From the NCBI GenBank assembly GCA_009760855.2, contig WPIO01000015.1:2010001-2074000 (forward strand): DNA of 64,000 nt, read 5' to 3'. Position 1 is the stretch's first letter. Each line of letters starts with the position of its first letter. A program made the translations under genes and the position numbers. This document shows positions 60,401 through 63,159 of the stretch, piece after piece. Below the pieces are notes generated by a model, which did no database searches, had not been told where the DNA came from, and was given only the letters and a program-made list of their open reading frames with translations. The DNA comes from Cristatella mucedo (Eukaryota; Bryozoa; Phylactolaemata; Cristatellidae).

Positions 60401-62139
60401 ATGCTGTAGCCTGTTGCTCAAAAGGGTAGAGGGTACCATGCCTGCTTACTTGTTCCATCTTCATCTTTTCCTTTTTTTACCTGCAGCCTAACGAATTGAT
60501 TTTGCAATTGCAGCTGTAGGGGGAGGGAAGGGGAGGGGCTCTAGATGACTTAGCAGGTCAGCTACTGTATTTATCCGTTCCGTTTGAAGGTCTAATTGCC
60601 AATCGTTGGGAATTATTTTCCTTCTGCTCTCGCCGTGTTGCCACGACAGTTGTAGTTACATTCACCTGTAGATAGAGCATTCGGCTAGTGTCTTAGGGGC
60701 TCAAGCTCAGCTGCAGCTCAGGGCTTCGCGGCTGGCAGAGGACCACTGGCAAGCCCGGATCGAGGTCGCTCGCACCGTTCCCTGAGAGCCCGTGCTGGCT
60801 GAGAGACCGTCCTAGTGGGCCGTGCACAGTGTGTGAAGGTTCATTCTTCCTGCACGGCTTTCAGCATCCTGCCAATTGACTTGTCCCGATTGAGGTCTCT
60901 GAGAGAGGTTGCCTACTCAATCGTTCAACTGATCGGAGCGCGACAGTACACAGGCTTCTGCTAGCGGGCCGCCGGGCACCGCGTGGTGCTCGTGCATGCA
61001 CCGGTACTCTAGGTAGCACGCATGTGCGTGCTCACTCGCAAGAGCACTAGCTCATGGTGCTCCTTTTTTTGGGAGACGAAAGCTCTTGCTGCTGCCATGC
61101 TCAGCCAACGTCACCGCTGCATTACTCGAGGCAGAACCAGCAATAAGCAAAATAAGCAACACAAATAAAAAATAAAAAAAGATAAAGCAAAGCATCAACG
61201 AACTAGCAGCATAGCACTTGTAGCTCTTGTTGAATGAAGGTTTACCCTGTTTACAGCTAGTCGACTGAGCACTCGACTCGATTCTCCTTAAACTCTCGGC
61301 TGGAAGACCACGAGCCTTGACAGTAGATAAATAATGGGTGATAAATGGGGGCTCTCCCCCCCCCCTACGGTCACTGCACCCAATTGGGCCGGGGTGTAGG
61401 GCAGTAGATGGGCCAGCAGACCTGGTCGCACCAAGGACCGTTCTGAAGGGACTCGGTGAGCAGCTTGGCCACCGGATGCTTCCTGTGATCGTGCTTTTGT
61501 GCTTTCAGTCGGGCGATACTTTTTAAAATAGCTGTGTGATCAAGTTACTAGAGGCTGATTCCAGTATGTGCTCAAGTTTCGTCATGTAGCATAGTTGCAT
61601 AGTGATGAACACTCAGCCACCAACTTTACTGTAAAATGCTATTTCTTTGGCATCTCTAATTTGAGGTCATCAAGAGAAGAAGTGTATGCCAAAGCATCTT
61701 TGCCTCTCACCAATCTGTTGTCATTAACGAACTCATCCATTTCAACCAGCACAAACAGTACAACTGATGGATTTGAACTTGAGCACAGGGAGCAGCTCTC
61801 ATCATTCATGTACATATATATTGGTTTGATGATTGTCTCCATTATTCTTAGCTGTCTGAGAATGATTGTGTTCTTTAAGGTAAAGTTGCGTGCTTTTCAT
61901 TAACCTGCACATTCTGCATGTGCTGCCATGTACTCTCGACCTAATGCTTAGCCGCCTGTTTGCTTTAGATTTGTGTAGCTGCAGCAACAAATCTACACAG
62001 CCAAATGTTCGTGTCCATTGTGCGCTCATCTATGCGATTTTTCGACATCAATCCTACTGGCAGAATCCTAAATAGGTTCTCGAAGGACGTAGGCAATATT
62101 GATGACCTTCTACCTGGCACCTTTTACGATTTCATCTCG
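14314..62139 (+). CDS. ABCC4/MRP4-like ABC transporter, split gene, 3' part beyond window
   Basis: Fourteen coding exons (listed separately) give 2,832 nt = 944 codons, with matching phases at all thirteen introns. Order: N-terminal cytosolic segment (residues 1-97), TMD1 (about 98-380), NBD1 (about 410-600), a long linker (about 620-770), and the first part of TMD2 (about 785-944). NBD1 has Walker A GSVGSGKSS (441-449), Q-loop Q477, signature LSGGQ (531-535), Walker B ending LLDD (553-556) and H-loop H588. As in other ABCC proteins, NBD1 has Asp where the catalytic Glu is expected, so ATP hydrolysis should rest mainly on NBD2, which is off the right edge. Family members export organic anions, cyclic nucleotides and conjugates across the plasma membrane. 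The N-terminus aligns with vertebrate ABCC4, with no extra TMD0. The substrate cannot be told from sequence. Confidence 0.93.
15395..15520 (-). mobile_element. tRNA-like SINE fragment, minus strand
   Basis: Matches the reverse view of the SINE family ('gcagaagagcc...ggctatcaccacc', 'gcaggatttgaacccacgacctcgg') but loses the tRNA-like head at about 15,515, where a LINE B copy begins. Confidence 0.75.
15521..16855 (+). mobile_element. LINE family B copy 1 in intron 1, 5'-truncated
   Basis: Encodes RT from '[20 protein letters not shown]' through '[14 protein letters not shown]' and '[11 protein letters not shown]'. The frame breaks near 15,965 at a 2-nt deletion, then resumes to '[19 protein letters not shown]' (stop at 16,615). 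The 3' UTR ends with 'ggcgctttatcaagtgag' and an ATT repeat (16,830-16,855), the usual tail of this L2/CR1-like family. It lacks the endonuclease. Confidence 0.85.
17640..18360 (-). mobile_element. LINE family B-related fragment, minus strand
   Basis: On the minus strand it shows the family B C-terminal order with heavy decay: 'RLDF/IRC' RT-distal pieces near 18,170-18,350 and the 'GDR..F' / 'AP' part near 17,880-17,920. The 3' UTR end is near 17,640 ('agcaccctaagtgagctcaatctc'). Confidence 0.6.
18565..19470 (-). mobile_element. LINE family A fragment, minus strand
   Basis: Minus-strand frames at 19,060-18,608 ('[20 protein letters not shown]', '[15 protein letters not shown]') and at 19,470-19,106 ('[20 protein letters not shown]', '[20 protein letters not shown]') are consecutive parts of the family A RT C-terminus. 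The 3' UTR ends near 18,565. Confidence 0.8.
19471..20160 (-). mobile_element. Second LINE family A fragment, minus strand (internally deleted type)
   Basis: Begins with a family A 3' UTR (about 19,471-19,560), so it is a separate copy abutting the previous one. Minus frames 19,990-19,667 and 20,159-19,947 are joined through an internal deletion near 19,950-19,985 ('RRVNKSKRC' next to 'NQRIQSKVL'). The same deletion is seen in the plus-strand copy at 34,480-34,520. Confidence 0.8.
20155..20835 (-). mobile_element. LINE B 3' end joined to LINE A fragment, minus strand
   Basis: 20,155-20,620 is a family B 3' end (ATT/ATA tail, 'gataaagcg', and '[20 protein letters not shown]' on the minus strand). 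20,625-20,835 is a family A piece ('[20 protein letters not shown]'). The two now read as one minus-strand frame, a chance fusion made by insertion at the join. Confidence 0.75.
21375..21480 (-). mobile_element. Short LINE family A RT fragment, minus strand
   Basis: Minus-strand sense matches the '[20 protein letters not shown]' to '[10 protein letters not shown]' part of family A RT. Cut on both sides. Confidence 0.6.
21511..21681 (-). mobile_element. tRNA-like SINE, minus strand
   Basis: Near full copy. On the minus strand: head 'gtgagccgtgatggcac', A-box-like 'aggtaaggcgg', the 24-nt hairpin (11-bp arms) at about 21,620-21,643, B box 'gggttcgattcc', then body and 'gaggctgtttaatc' end. No RNA polymerase III terminator run of four or more T was found inside the body. 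Confidence 0.8.
22387..22562 (+). mobile_element. tRNA-like SINE, plus strand
   Basis: Same family: 'gagccgtaataacacactag', hairpin with perfect 11-bp arms at about 22,426-22,449, B box 'gggttcgaattct', body, and a T-rich end (22,553-22,561). Confidence 0.8.
22625..23712 (+). mobile_element. LINE family B copy 2 in intron 1, 5'-truncated
   Basis: Starts inside RT just after the YADD box ('[19 protein letters not shown]') and runs to '[19 protein letters not shown]' and an ATT-type tail. It is very close to copy 1 and shares its 2-nt deletion (near 22,820). Further ATT/TTA microsatellite follows to about 23,785. Confidence 0.85.
24237..24280 (+). mobile_element. LINE family A 3' end scrap
   Basis: The wording 'catgactttgtggagttaca' followed by 'gagatatgtacat' matches the last bases of family A. 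It sits just before exon 2. Confidence 0.55.
24423..24533 (+). CDS. ABCC4-like coding exon 2
   Basis: Follows a 10-kb intron full of retroelements. Acceptor ..tttatattgcAG|C; donor GAG AG|GTATTG. Encodes '[20 protein letters not shown]' and onward to LER, the counterpart of '[20 protein letters not shown]' in vertebrate ABCC4: the cytosolic elbow before TM1. The exon enters with one base and leaves with two, matching its neighbours. Confidence 0.92.
25400..25640 (-). mobile_element. LINE 3' end fragment, minus strand
   Basis: Starts with an ATA/ATG-rich tail and 'cagcaccctaagaaaactaa', matching the reverse view of LINE 3' ends at about 62,320 and 26,695. No coding part left. Confidence 0.5.
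25669..25909. repeat. Possible solo LTR (weak)
   Basis: The segment starts TG and ends CCTACA, and the 12-bp word gctggtggtggc lies at its left end and again just after its right end. On the minus strand it shows a TATA-like 'gggtataagaaa' and downstream 'gctaataaagtgctt', an LTR-like layout. No target duplication was found, so the call is tentative. Confidence 0.3.
26690..26745 (-). mobile_element. LINE 3' end scrap, minus strand
   Basis: 'ataacaccctaagagaact' with 'ggcgcttcacatatgc' matches LINE 3' ends seen elsewhere (for example 44,205-44,260). Confidence 0.45.
27383..27472. repeat. (GA)n microsatellite
   Basis: An uninterrupted run of about 45 GA units with impure GA-rich flanks from about 27,345 to 27,600. 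The long Arg/Glu and Ser/Leu open frames here are products of the repeat, not genes. Confidence 0.98.
27719..28405. mobile_element. Probable Mutator-like foldback element with telomere-like filler
   Basis: Flanked by the exact 9-bp direct repeat GCTGATTAG (27,710-27,718 and 28,406-28,414). The ends are imperfect inverted repeats of about 65-75 bp built on 'ggacattcccc' blocks (left 27,719-27,790; right about 28,330-28,405), starting GG. A 9-bp duplication with G-starting inverted repeats is typical of Mutator-like elements. It has no transposase. Inside are degenerate TTTAGGG repeats and about 300 bp of unrecognised sequence. Confidence 0.7.
27790..27965. repeat. Degenerate TTTAGGG repeats
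   Basis: Roughly twenty units around TTTAGGG / TTTTAGGG with many variants, all in one orientation. TTTAGGG is the plant-type telomere repeat; most animals have TTAGGG. The array lies inside the flanked element, so it is carried filler rather than a chromosome end. Confidence 0.85.
28959..29064 (+). CDS. ABCC4-like coding exon 3, GC donor
   Basis: Encodes '[20 protein letters not shown]' and the start of TM1 ('[11 protein letters not shown]'). The KPSL motif is diagnostic of ABCC N-termini. Acceptor ttttttccAG|G. The only donor that keeps the frame with exon 4 is GAG|GCAAGT, a GC-AG intron with an otherwise perfect consensus. It ends between codons (phase 0). Confidence 0.9.
29065..29295. 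other. Start of intron 3, nothing recognised
   Basis: Unique-looking sequence between the GC donor of exon 3 and the foldback repeats. No gene or repeat seen. Confidence 0.5.
30048..30091 (+). repeat. 44-bp exact repeat, copy 1
   Basis: Starts 'caggtacagtcagtcagacg' and ends 'ggatgggtgta'. Identical to 31,200-31,243, although the sequence around the two is diverged. In this copy it interrupts the foldback arm. Confidence 0.9.
30583..30762. repeat. Unknown insertion within the second foldback element
   Basis: Comparison with the other arm copies shows about 180 extra bases here, starting 'tgtaacaacc' and ending 'gccaacttag'. It could be a small LTR remnant. No target duplication is clear. 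Confidence 0.4.
31200..31243 (+). repeat. 44-bp exact repeat, copy 2
   Basis: Identical to 30,048-30,091. It lies just outside the second foldback element. Confidence 0.9.
32017..32235 (+). CDS. ABCC4-like coding exon 4
   Basis: Encodes '[18 protein letters not shown]' (end of TM1), a short loop, TM2 ('[18 protein letters not shown]') and the start of the cytosolic helix ('[15 protein letters not shown]'). HH..YF and GMR+R are conserved in ABCC4. Acceptor gttttcAG|G; donor AAG|GTGAGT. Phase 0 at both ends. Confidence 0.95.
32271..32323. repeat. 26-bp tandem duplication in intron 4
   Basis: Two exact copies of a 26-bp unit starting 'tttgcacagcactgcag', one base apart, within the short intron 4. 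Confidence 0.9.
32539..32628 (+). CDS. ABCC4-like coding exon 5
   Basis: Encodes '[20 protein letters not shown]' then '[10 protein letters not shown]', the conserved 'TTTGxIxNLxxNDVxxFD' coupling region of ABCC TMD1 between TM2 and TM3. Acceptor tgctgctgtAG|T; donor TAT|GTACGT. Phase 0 at both ends. The intron before it is only 303 bp. Confidence 0.95.
33260..35010 (+). mobile_element. LINE family A copy with a SINE inserted
   Basis: Starts with the RT entry motif '[20 protein letters not shown]', then 'ILANYRPV'. It passes through 'FDTID' and the '[13 protein letters not shown]'-like region, is broken by a SINE at 33,832-34,010, resumes at 'YADDTQ' and runs to the 3' UTR near 34,930-35,010. 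Stops and frame changes throughout. It shares an internal deletion near 34,500 with the minus-strand copy at 19,471-20,160. Confidence 0.85.
33832..34010 (+). mobile_element. tRNA-like SINE inside the LINE
   Basis: Head 'tagccgtgatggctggcac', hairpin with two changes, weak B box ('gggttggaattg'), T-rich end. Relative to other LINE A copies about ten bases at the target are missing, so the insertion came with a small deletion. Confidence 0.85.
35010..36594. other. Intron 5 right part, nothing recognised
   Basis: No repeat family or gene recognised. GC content rises towards exon 6. Confidence 0.4.
36595..36758 (+). CDS. ABCC4-like coding exon 6
   Basis: Encodes '[20 protein letters not shown]' (TM3), '[20 protein letters not shown]' (TM4) and 'LGRIFSRL'. 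The 'FLHxLWxxPLQA' motif is near invariant in ABCC4. Acceptor cgctgtcgtttcAG|G; donor CTC AG|GTGTGC. It leaves two bases for the next codon (Arg), as at this boundary in the vertebrate gene. Confidence 0.95.
36853..36978 (+). CDS. ABCC4-like coding exon 7
   Basis: Encodes '[20 protein letters not shown]', then '[20 protein letters not shown]' and RR: the long cytosolic helix of TMD1 with 'TDxRxxxMxExIxGxxxxKMYxWE', a hallmark of ABCC proteins. The intron before it is only 94 bp (acceptor tgccgtcgttAG|G). Donor CG|GTGAGT leaves two bases, completed as Arg by the first base of either version of exon 8. Confidence 0.95.
37060..37325 (+). mobile_element. LINE family A 3' fragment in intron 7
   Basis: Encodes '[20 protein letters not shown]' and the following part up to the stop, then the 3' UTR and a TACAT-type tail (37,300-37,325). 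The fragment is 5'-truncated and begins 82 bp after the exon 7 donor. Confidence 0.85.
37370..38130. repeat. C/T-rich segment of unknown type with internal repeats
   Basis: Composition differs sharply from its surroundings (blocks of CCCC, CTCC, CCTA). The phrase 'gctcctgtgca(c/g)tcgacacc' occurs twice (about 37,600 and 37,810) in similar surroundings. No protein or RNA family recognised. Confidence 0.4.
38131..40240. other. Intron 7 middle part, nothing recognised
   Basis: AT-rich in the second half. No exon of the host gene, RNA gene or transposon recognised. Confidence 0.4.
40240..40560 (+). mobile_element. LINE family B fragment, plus strand
   Basis: Decayed match to '[18 protein letters not shown]', followed by 'RNLGV' and 'SLDDH'-like pieces. 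The rest of intron 7 (to 41,350) is unrecognised. Confidence 0.5.
41351..41600 (+). CDS. ABCC4-like coding exon 8a (constitutive-looking version)
   Basis: Encodes the last part of TMD1: '[20 protein letters not shown]', TM5 ('[17 protein letters not shown]'), TM6 ('[20 protein letters not shown]') and '[13 protein letters not shown]'. The end matches the 'SIRRIQ' boundary of vertebrate ABCC4. Acceptor ttttttttAG|C; donor CAG|GTGATA, phase 0. A second, related exon with the same phases lies 3.1 kb downstream (44,741-44,993). Confidence 0.92.
42120..42181. repeat. 31-bp tandem duplication
   Basis: Two adjacent copies of a 31-bp unit starting 'gttttcgggattccc' with one difference (cgccgc / caccgc). 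Confidence 0.9.
42590..42855 (+). mobile_element. LINE family B 3' end, plus strand
   Basis: From 'ctatttagggcagcatttag' (end of the ORF) through the 3' UTR to an ATT tail. Over 90 % like other copies by eye. Confidence 0.8.
42870..43640 (-). mobile_element. LINE family B-related fragment, minus strand
   Basis: On the minus strand it shows '[20 protein letters not shown]', 'EILPSQAYH' and the upstream '[13 protein letters not shown]', the RT-distal region with many changes. It contains a 95-bp tandem duplication. Confidence 0.7.
43261..43450. repeat. 95-bp tandem duplication
   Basis: 43,261-43,355 and 43,356-43,450 are identical but for one base. It lies within an otherwise much-changed LINE fragment, so the duplication is recent. 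Confidence 0.95.
44741..44993 (+). CDS. Candidate alternative exon 8b (mutually exclusive with 8a)
   Basis: Open for all 253 nt with acceptor ggatgtctgttgcAG|A. Encodes '[20 protein letters not shown]', '[20 protein letters not shown]', '[17 protein letters not shown]' and '..LFATCQRVQ'. Aligned to exon 8a it has the same length within one codon, two hydrophobic helices in the same places, a shared TY..V..G core and the same ending (R-x-Q). About a fifth of residues are identical by eye. It enters with one base (CG+A = Arg) and must end at CAG|GCACGT, a weak GC donor, to stay in frame with exon 9. Using 8a and 8b together would shift the frame. It could also be a dying duplicate; expression is not shown by sequence. 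Confidence 0.65.
45490..45762 (-). pseudogene. Coding-like relict of unknown family, minus strand
   Basis: A 90-codon minus frame with natural-looking composition ('[11 protein letters not shown]', '[20 protein letters not shown]', '[20 protein letters not shown]', '[11 protein letters not shown]'). I suspect a piece of transposon ORF but cannot name the family. The minus-strand sequence upstream (to about 45,960) looks coding in broken frames. Confidence 0.3.
46600..47065 (+). mobile_element. LINE family B 3' fragment, plus strand
   Basis: Runs from the '[18 protein letters not shown]' region (with a small internal duplication) through the stop and 3' UTR to an ATT tail at 47,045-47,062. 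A second scrap of the same 3' end lies at 47,275-47,345. Confidence 0.75.
47350..48807. other. Intron 8 right part, nothing recognised
   Basis: No gene, RNA or transposon recognised. The open frames at 47,832 and 48,059 show no family features. Confidence 0.4.
48808..48918 (+). CDS. ABCC4-like coding exon 9
   Basis: Encodes '[20 protein letters not shown]' and ends '[12 protein letters not shown]', the join between TMD1 and NBD1 ('FLLLDE', then the first strand and A-loop region with the aromatic Trp of 'KW'). Acceptor tttcctttctatAG|G; donor GCG|GTATGT. Phase 0 at both ends. Confidence 0.93.
48999..49088 (+). CDS. ABCC4-like coding exon 10 (Walker A, first part)
   Basis: Encodes '[20 protein letters not shown]' and '[10 protein letters not shown]'. 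The intron after it splits Walker A between GK and S, as in vertebrate ABCC4. The intron before it is only 80 bp. Acceptor ttcttttttaccAG|A; donor AAG|GTCAGC. Phase 0 at both ends. Confidence 0.95.
49530..50275 (+). mobile_element. LINE family B-related fragment, plus strand
   Basis: Decayed '[17 protein letters not shown]', 'KTSPCIL', '[20 protein letters not shown]', '[11 protein letters not shown]' followed by a family-type 3' UTR ('aaagtgcctggatagagatt'). Confidence 0.65.
50285..50560 (-). mobile_element. LINE family C-type 3' fragment, minus strand
   Basis: 'atgtgcatcgaatcatgcac' and the following text resemble the reverse of 3' ends at about 2,170 and 62,545. The rest up to exon 11 (51,177) is unrecognised. 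Confidence 0.45.
51178..51551 (+). CDS. ABCC4-like coding exon 11 (NBD1 core)
   Basis: Encodes '[20 protein letters not shown]', the Q-loop '[18 protein letters not shown]', the signature '[20 protein letters not shown]' and Walker B/D-loop '[19 protein letters not shown]'. All ATP-binding motifs are intact except the usual ABCC change of the catalytic Glu to Asp (DD). Acceptor tttatctctgttcAG|T; donor GA|GTGAGT, leaving two bases. Confidence 0.97.
52066..52797 (+). CDS. ABCC4-like coding exon 12 (H-loop, linker, first helix of TMD2)
   Basis: Opens with '[20 protein letters not shown]' (H-loop His in VTHQ) and '[13 protein letters not shown]', the end of NBD1. A long Ser/Ala/His-rich linker follows (about residues 620-770). 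It ends with '[20 protein letters not shown]', then '[19 protein letters not shown]', the start of TMD2. YKxYFxAG and DWWLSYW are strongly conserved in ABCC4. The exon is unusually long (732 nt); vertebrate genes split this region. Acceptor ttttgattcAG|A; donor TG|GTAAGT, completed to Trp by exon 13. Confidence 0.96.
53030..53680 (-). mobile_element. LINE family B-related fragment, minus strand
   Basis: The minus strand shows, in order, the RT-distal region ('[13 protein letters not shown]'-like, near 53,520), the 'LHWLPIK'-like part (53,400) and the end of the ORF and 3' UTR (53,030-53,230). Strongly decayed. Confidence 0.6.
53681..54245 (-). mobile_element. LINE family A 3' fragment, minus strand
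   Basis: 3' UTR at 53,681-53,740 ('gtgtaactccacaaagca'), then, on the minus strand, '[12 protein letters not shown]' and '[12 protein letters not shown]'. Many indels. Confidence 0.65.
54512..54680 (-). mobile_element. tRNA-like SINE, minus strand
   Basis: Near full copy in reverse view: 'aacagtctcttttgtatagc', B box complement 'ggatttgaaccc', perfect 11-bp hairpin, head 'gtgatggcacgttaggtaag' on the minus strand. Confidence 0.8.
54760..55150 (+). mobile_element. LINE-type 3' end, plus strand
   Basis: Ends like the other families: 'tgagttgtgatatgcctg', 'aaatttggttctcttagggc', then an AT-rich tail. The upstream '[10 protein letters not shown]'-like and 'FESQLRTRL' pieces fit the ORF end. Confidence 0.5.
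55430..57560 (+). mobile_element. LINE family A-like copy with endonuclease part
   Basis: Unlike the others it keeps part of the endonuclease: '[11 protein letters not shown]' (the GDFN-like box, 55,440) and '[14 protein letters not shown]' (55,528). After the linker comes RT from '[16 protein letters not shown]' (56,430), '[13 protein letters not shown]' (56,720) and '[11 protein letters not shown]' (56,950; YADD changed to YTDD) to 'LLIGDAVVP' and '[13 protein letters not shown]'. It is truncated near 57,560 by a Tc1-like fragment. Many stops; dead. Confidence 0.75.
57590..57880 (+). mobile_element. Tc1/mariner transposase C-terminal fragment
   Basis: One plus frame reads '[20 protein letters not shown]' followed by RRLW (57,649-57,725). 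This is the third acidic box of Tc1-type transposases (the E of the DD34E triad lies in NPIEHLWD). The front part of the protein is missing and the end is frame-broken. It abuts the LINE on its left; no terminal inverted repeats were found. Confidence 0.75.
58066..58245. mobile_element. Head-to-head palindromic SINE remnant
   Basis: The left half is the 3' body of the SINE in reverse ('agagccttgacagccatcac'). The right half is the 3' body forward ('ctgcaatgctgagggtgaca' to 'gaggctgttgaatcag'). They meet at the perfect palindrome cacgacctaggtcgtg (58,137-58,152), where the hairpin of normal copies would be. The tRNA-like heads are gone. Confidence 0.65.
58401..58585 (-). mobile_element. tRNA-like SINE, minus strand
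   Basis: Near full copy in reverse view with a T/A-rich 3' end at 58,401-58,425, B box complement 'ggaattgaaccc', hairpin (one change) and head 'gtgagccgtgatggcac' at the right end. Confidence 0.8.
58750..59585 (-). mobile_element. LINE family B 3' part, minus strand
   Basis: The minus strand reads '[20 protein letters not shown]' to '[19 protein letters not shown]', one open frame of about 200 codons (59,627-58,992). The family 3' UTR and an ATT-type tail follow, at 58,750-58,785. It lacks three codons (near 59,220) present in the intron 1 copies. Confidence 0.85.
59590..61665. other. Intron 12 right part, nothing recognised
   Basis: No gene or known repeat recognised. A GC-rich stretch at about 60,700-61,130 contains short inverted repeats but no RNA family I can name. 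Confidence 0.4.
61666..61879 (+). CDS. ABCC4-like coding exon 13
   Basis: After an 8.9-kb intron. Completes TG|G (Trp) and encodes a Ser/Thr/Asn-rich extracellular loop with several NxS/T sites (NSS, NST), then TM8 ('[20 protein letters not shown]'). Vertebrate ABCC4 also has its N-glycosylated loop here. Acceptor ctaatttgAG|G fits the required phase; donor AAG|GTAAAG. The open frame extends upstream of the acceptor, so the start is the least certain of the set. Confidence 0.85.
61969..62139 (+). CDS. ABCC4-like coding exon 14 (last in window)
   Basis: Encodes '[20 protein letters not shown]' and '[20 protein letters not shown]' to '[14 protein letters not shown]'. The '[26 protein letters not shown]' motif is the best-conserved TMD2 signature of ABCC proteins. 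The intron before it is 89 bp. Acceptor gtttgctttAG|A; donor TCG|GTGAGT, phase 0. The next exon (rest of TMD2) is not found before 64,000. Confidence 0.96.
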
Positions 62140-62289
62140 GTGAGTGATGCATGTCATCTGCTTCTACTAACTGAATGTGAATTCGTCATTTGTCCTGTGG
62201 TTGCACCTGCTGATCCATAAAAGCATGCCAAAGCATCGTGCTGCTCAAAGACAGCCTCAGTGTTTCCACGCTTACCATGATAATGAGTA

Positions 62290-62950
62290 AATAATAATAT
62301 TATTAAATATGACAATGCATTTTCATAACACCCTAATAGAACTAAATCTCGATCCAGGCATTTTACAGCTCCTGCAACTGAAGCAATAACGTTGGGTTGA
62401 TGAAATACCAGGTATCCTGCATAGGCAATCCATAGGTATCCATCATGCAAACGCATGCAAGTATTATGCATAGATGAGTATGCAAAACATGCAAGAAAGC
62501 ACTCGGGGCCACCGCTTAGTGGAACTCCTGGTTAGTAATATGCCCTGAATCATGCACGGGTTAGCACGAAAAGCTCACATGAAAACTAAGACCTTTTCAC
62601 TGGGGCGCAGGGAAAGCTGAGCAGAGCAGATGCGTCTTTAGCTGATAATTAAATGCTGGAAAGTCATTGTAGGTAGTGCCTGGAGCAAGTTTCAGACTTT
62701 TAGTCATTAGTAACTGAAGACCTAATCACCAAAAGATAGTCGATTCGATGCTTGATAGTAAGCCTGTGAAGCTTAGATACAAGTGGTGTGATGTGGCGAC
62801 CATGCTGTGATGGATGATAGATCTGATGAGTTGATGAGTTTTTCACCAGTTGCAGGCAGTTAAAGGTACAGGCAGAGAGTGCTGAATAAAGGCAATTGCA
62901 GAAATCTCGAGGTGATGTCATGAAAGCAGAAACTAGGGTACCACCCTGCC
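62290..62950 (-). mobile_element. LINE family C fragment, minus strand
   Basis: Minus frame 62,921-62,700 reads 'FNCLQLVKNSSTHQIYHPSQ' and 'HGRHITPLVSKLHRLTIKHR' with IDY, the RT-distal region. The 3' end near 62,320 carries 'ataacaccctaatagaac' and an AT tail. The remainder up to about 63,160 is unrecognised. Confidence 0.6.
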
Positions 62951-63159
62951 CTGGGATGGCAGCCTAATCGATGTGACCTACTCAGTGCATGAAGATGAGG
63001 GGTTGTCATGTGCTGGTGGCACCCATATCCAGACGTGCCAATTTCCATCTCTAGTGCATTGCTTTGACAGCTATTCACATGACATCGACGAAGACTGGTC
63101 AGCTGAGACTTTAAAAGCTGACTATAGTGAGTAGGCATGCTCCTTTGACACTTGACGAC

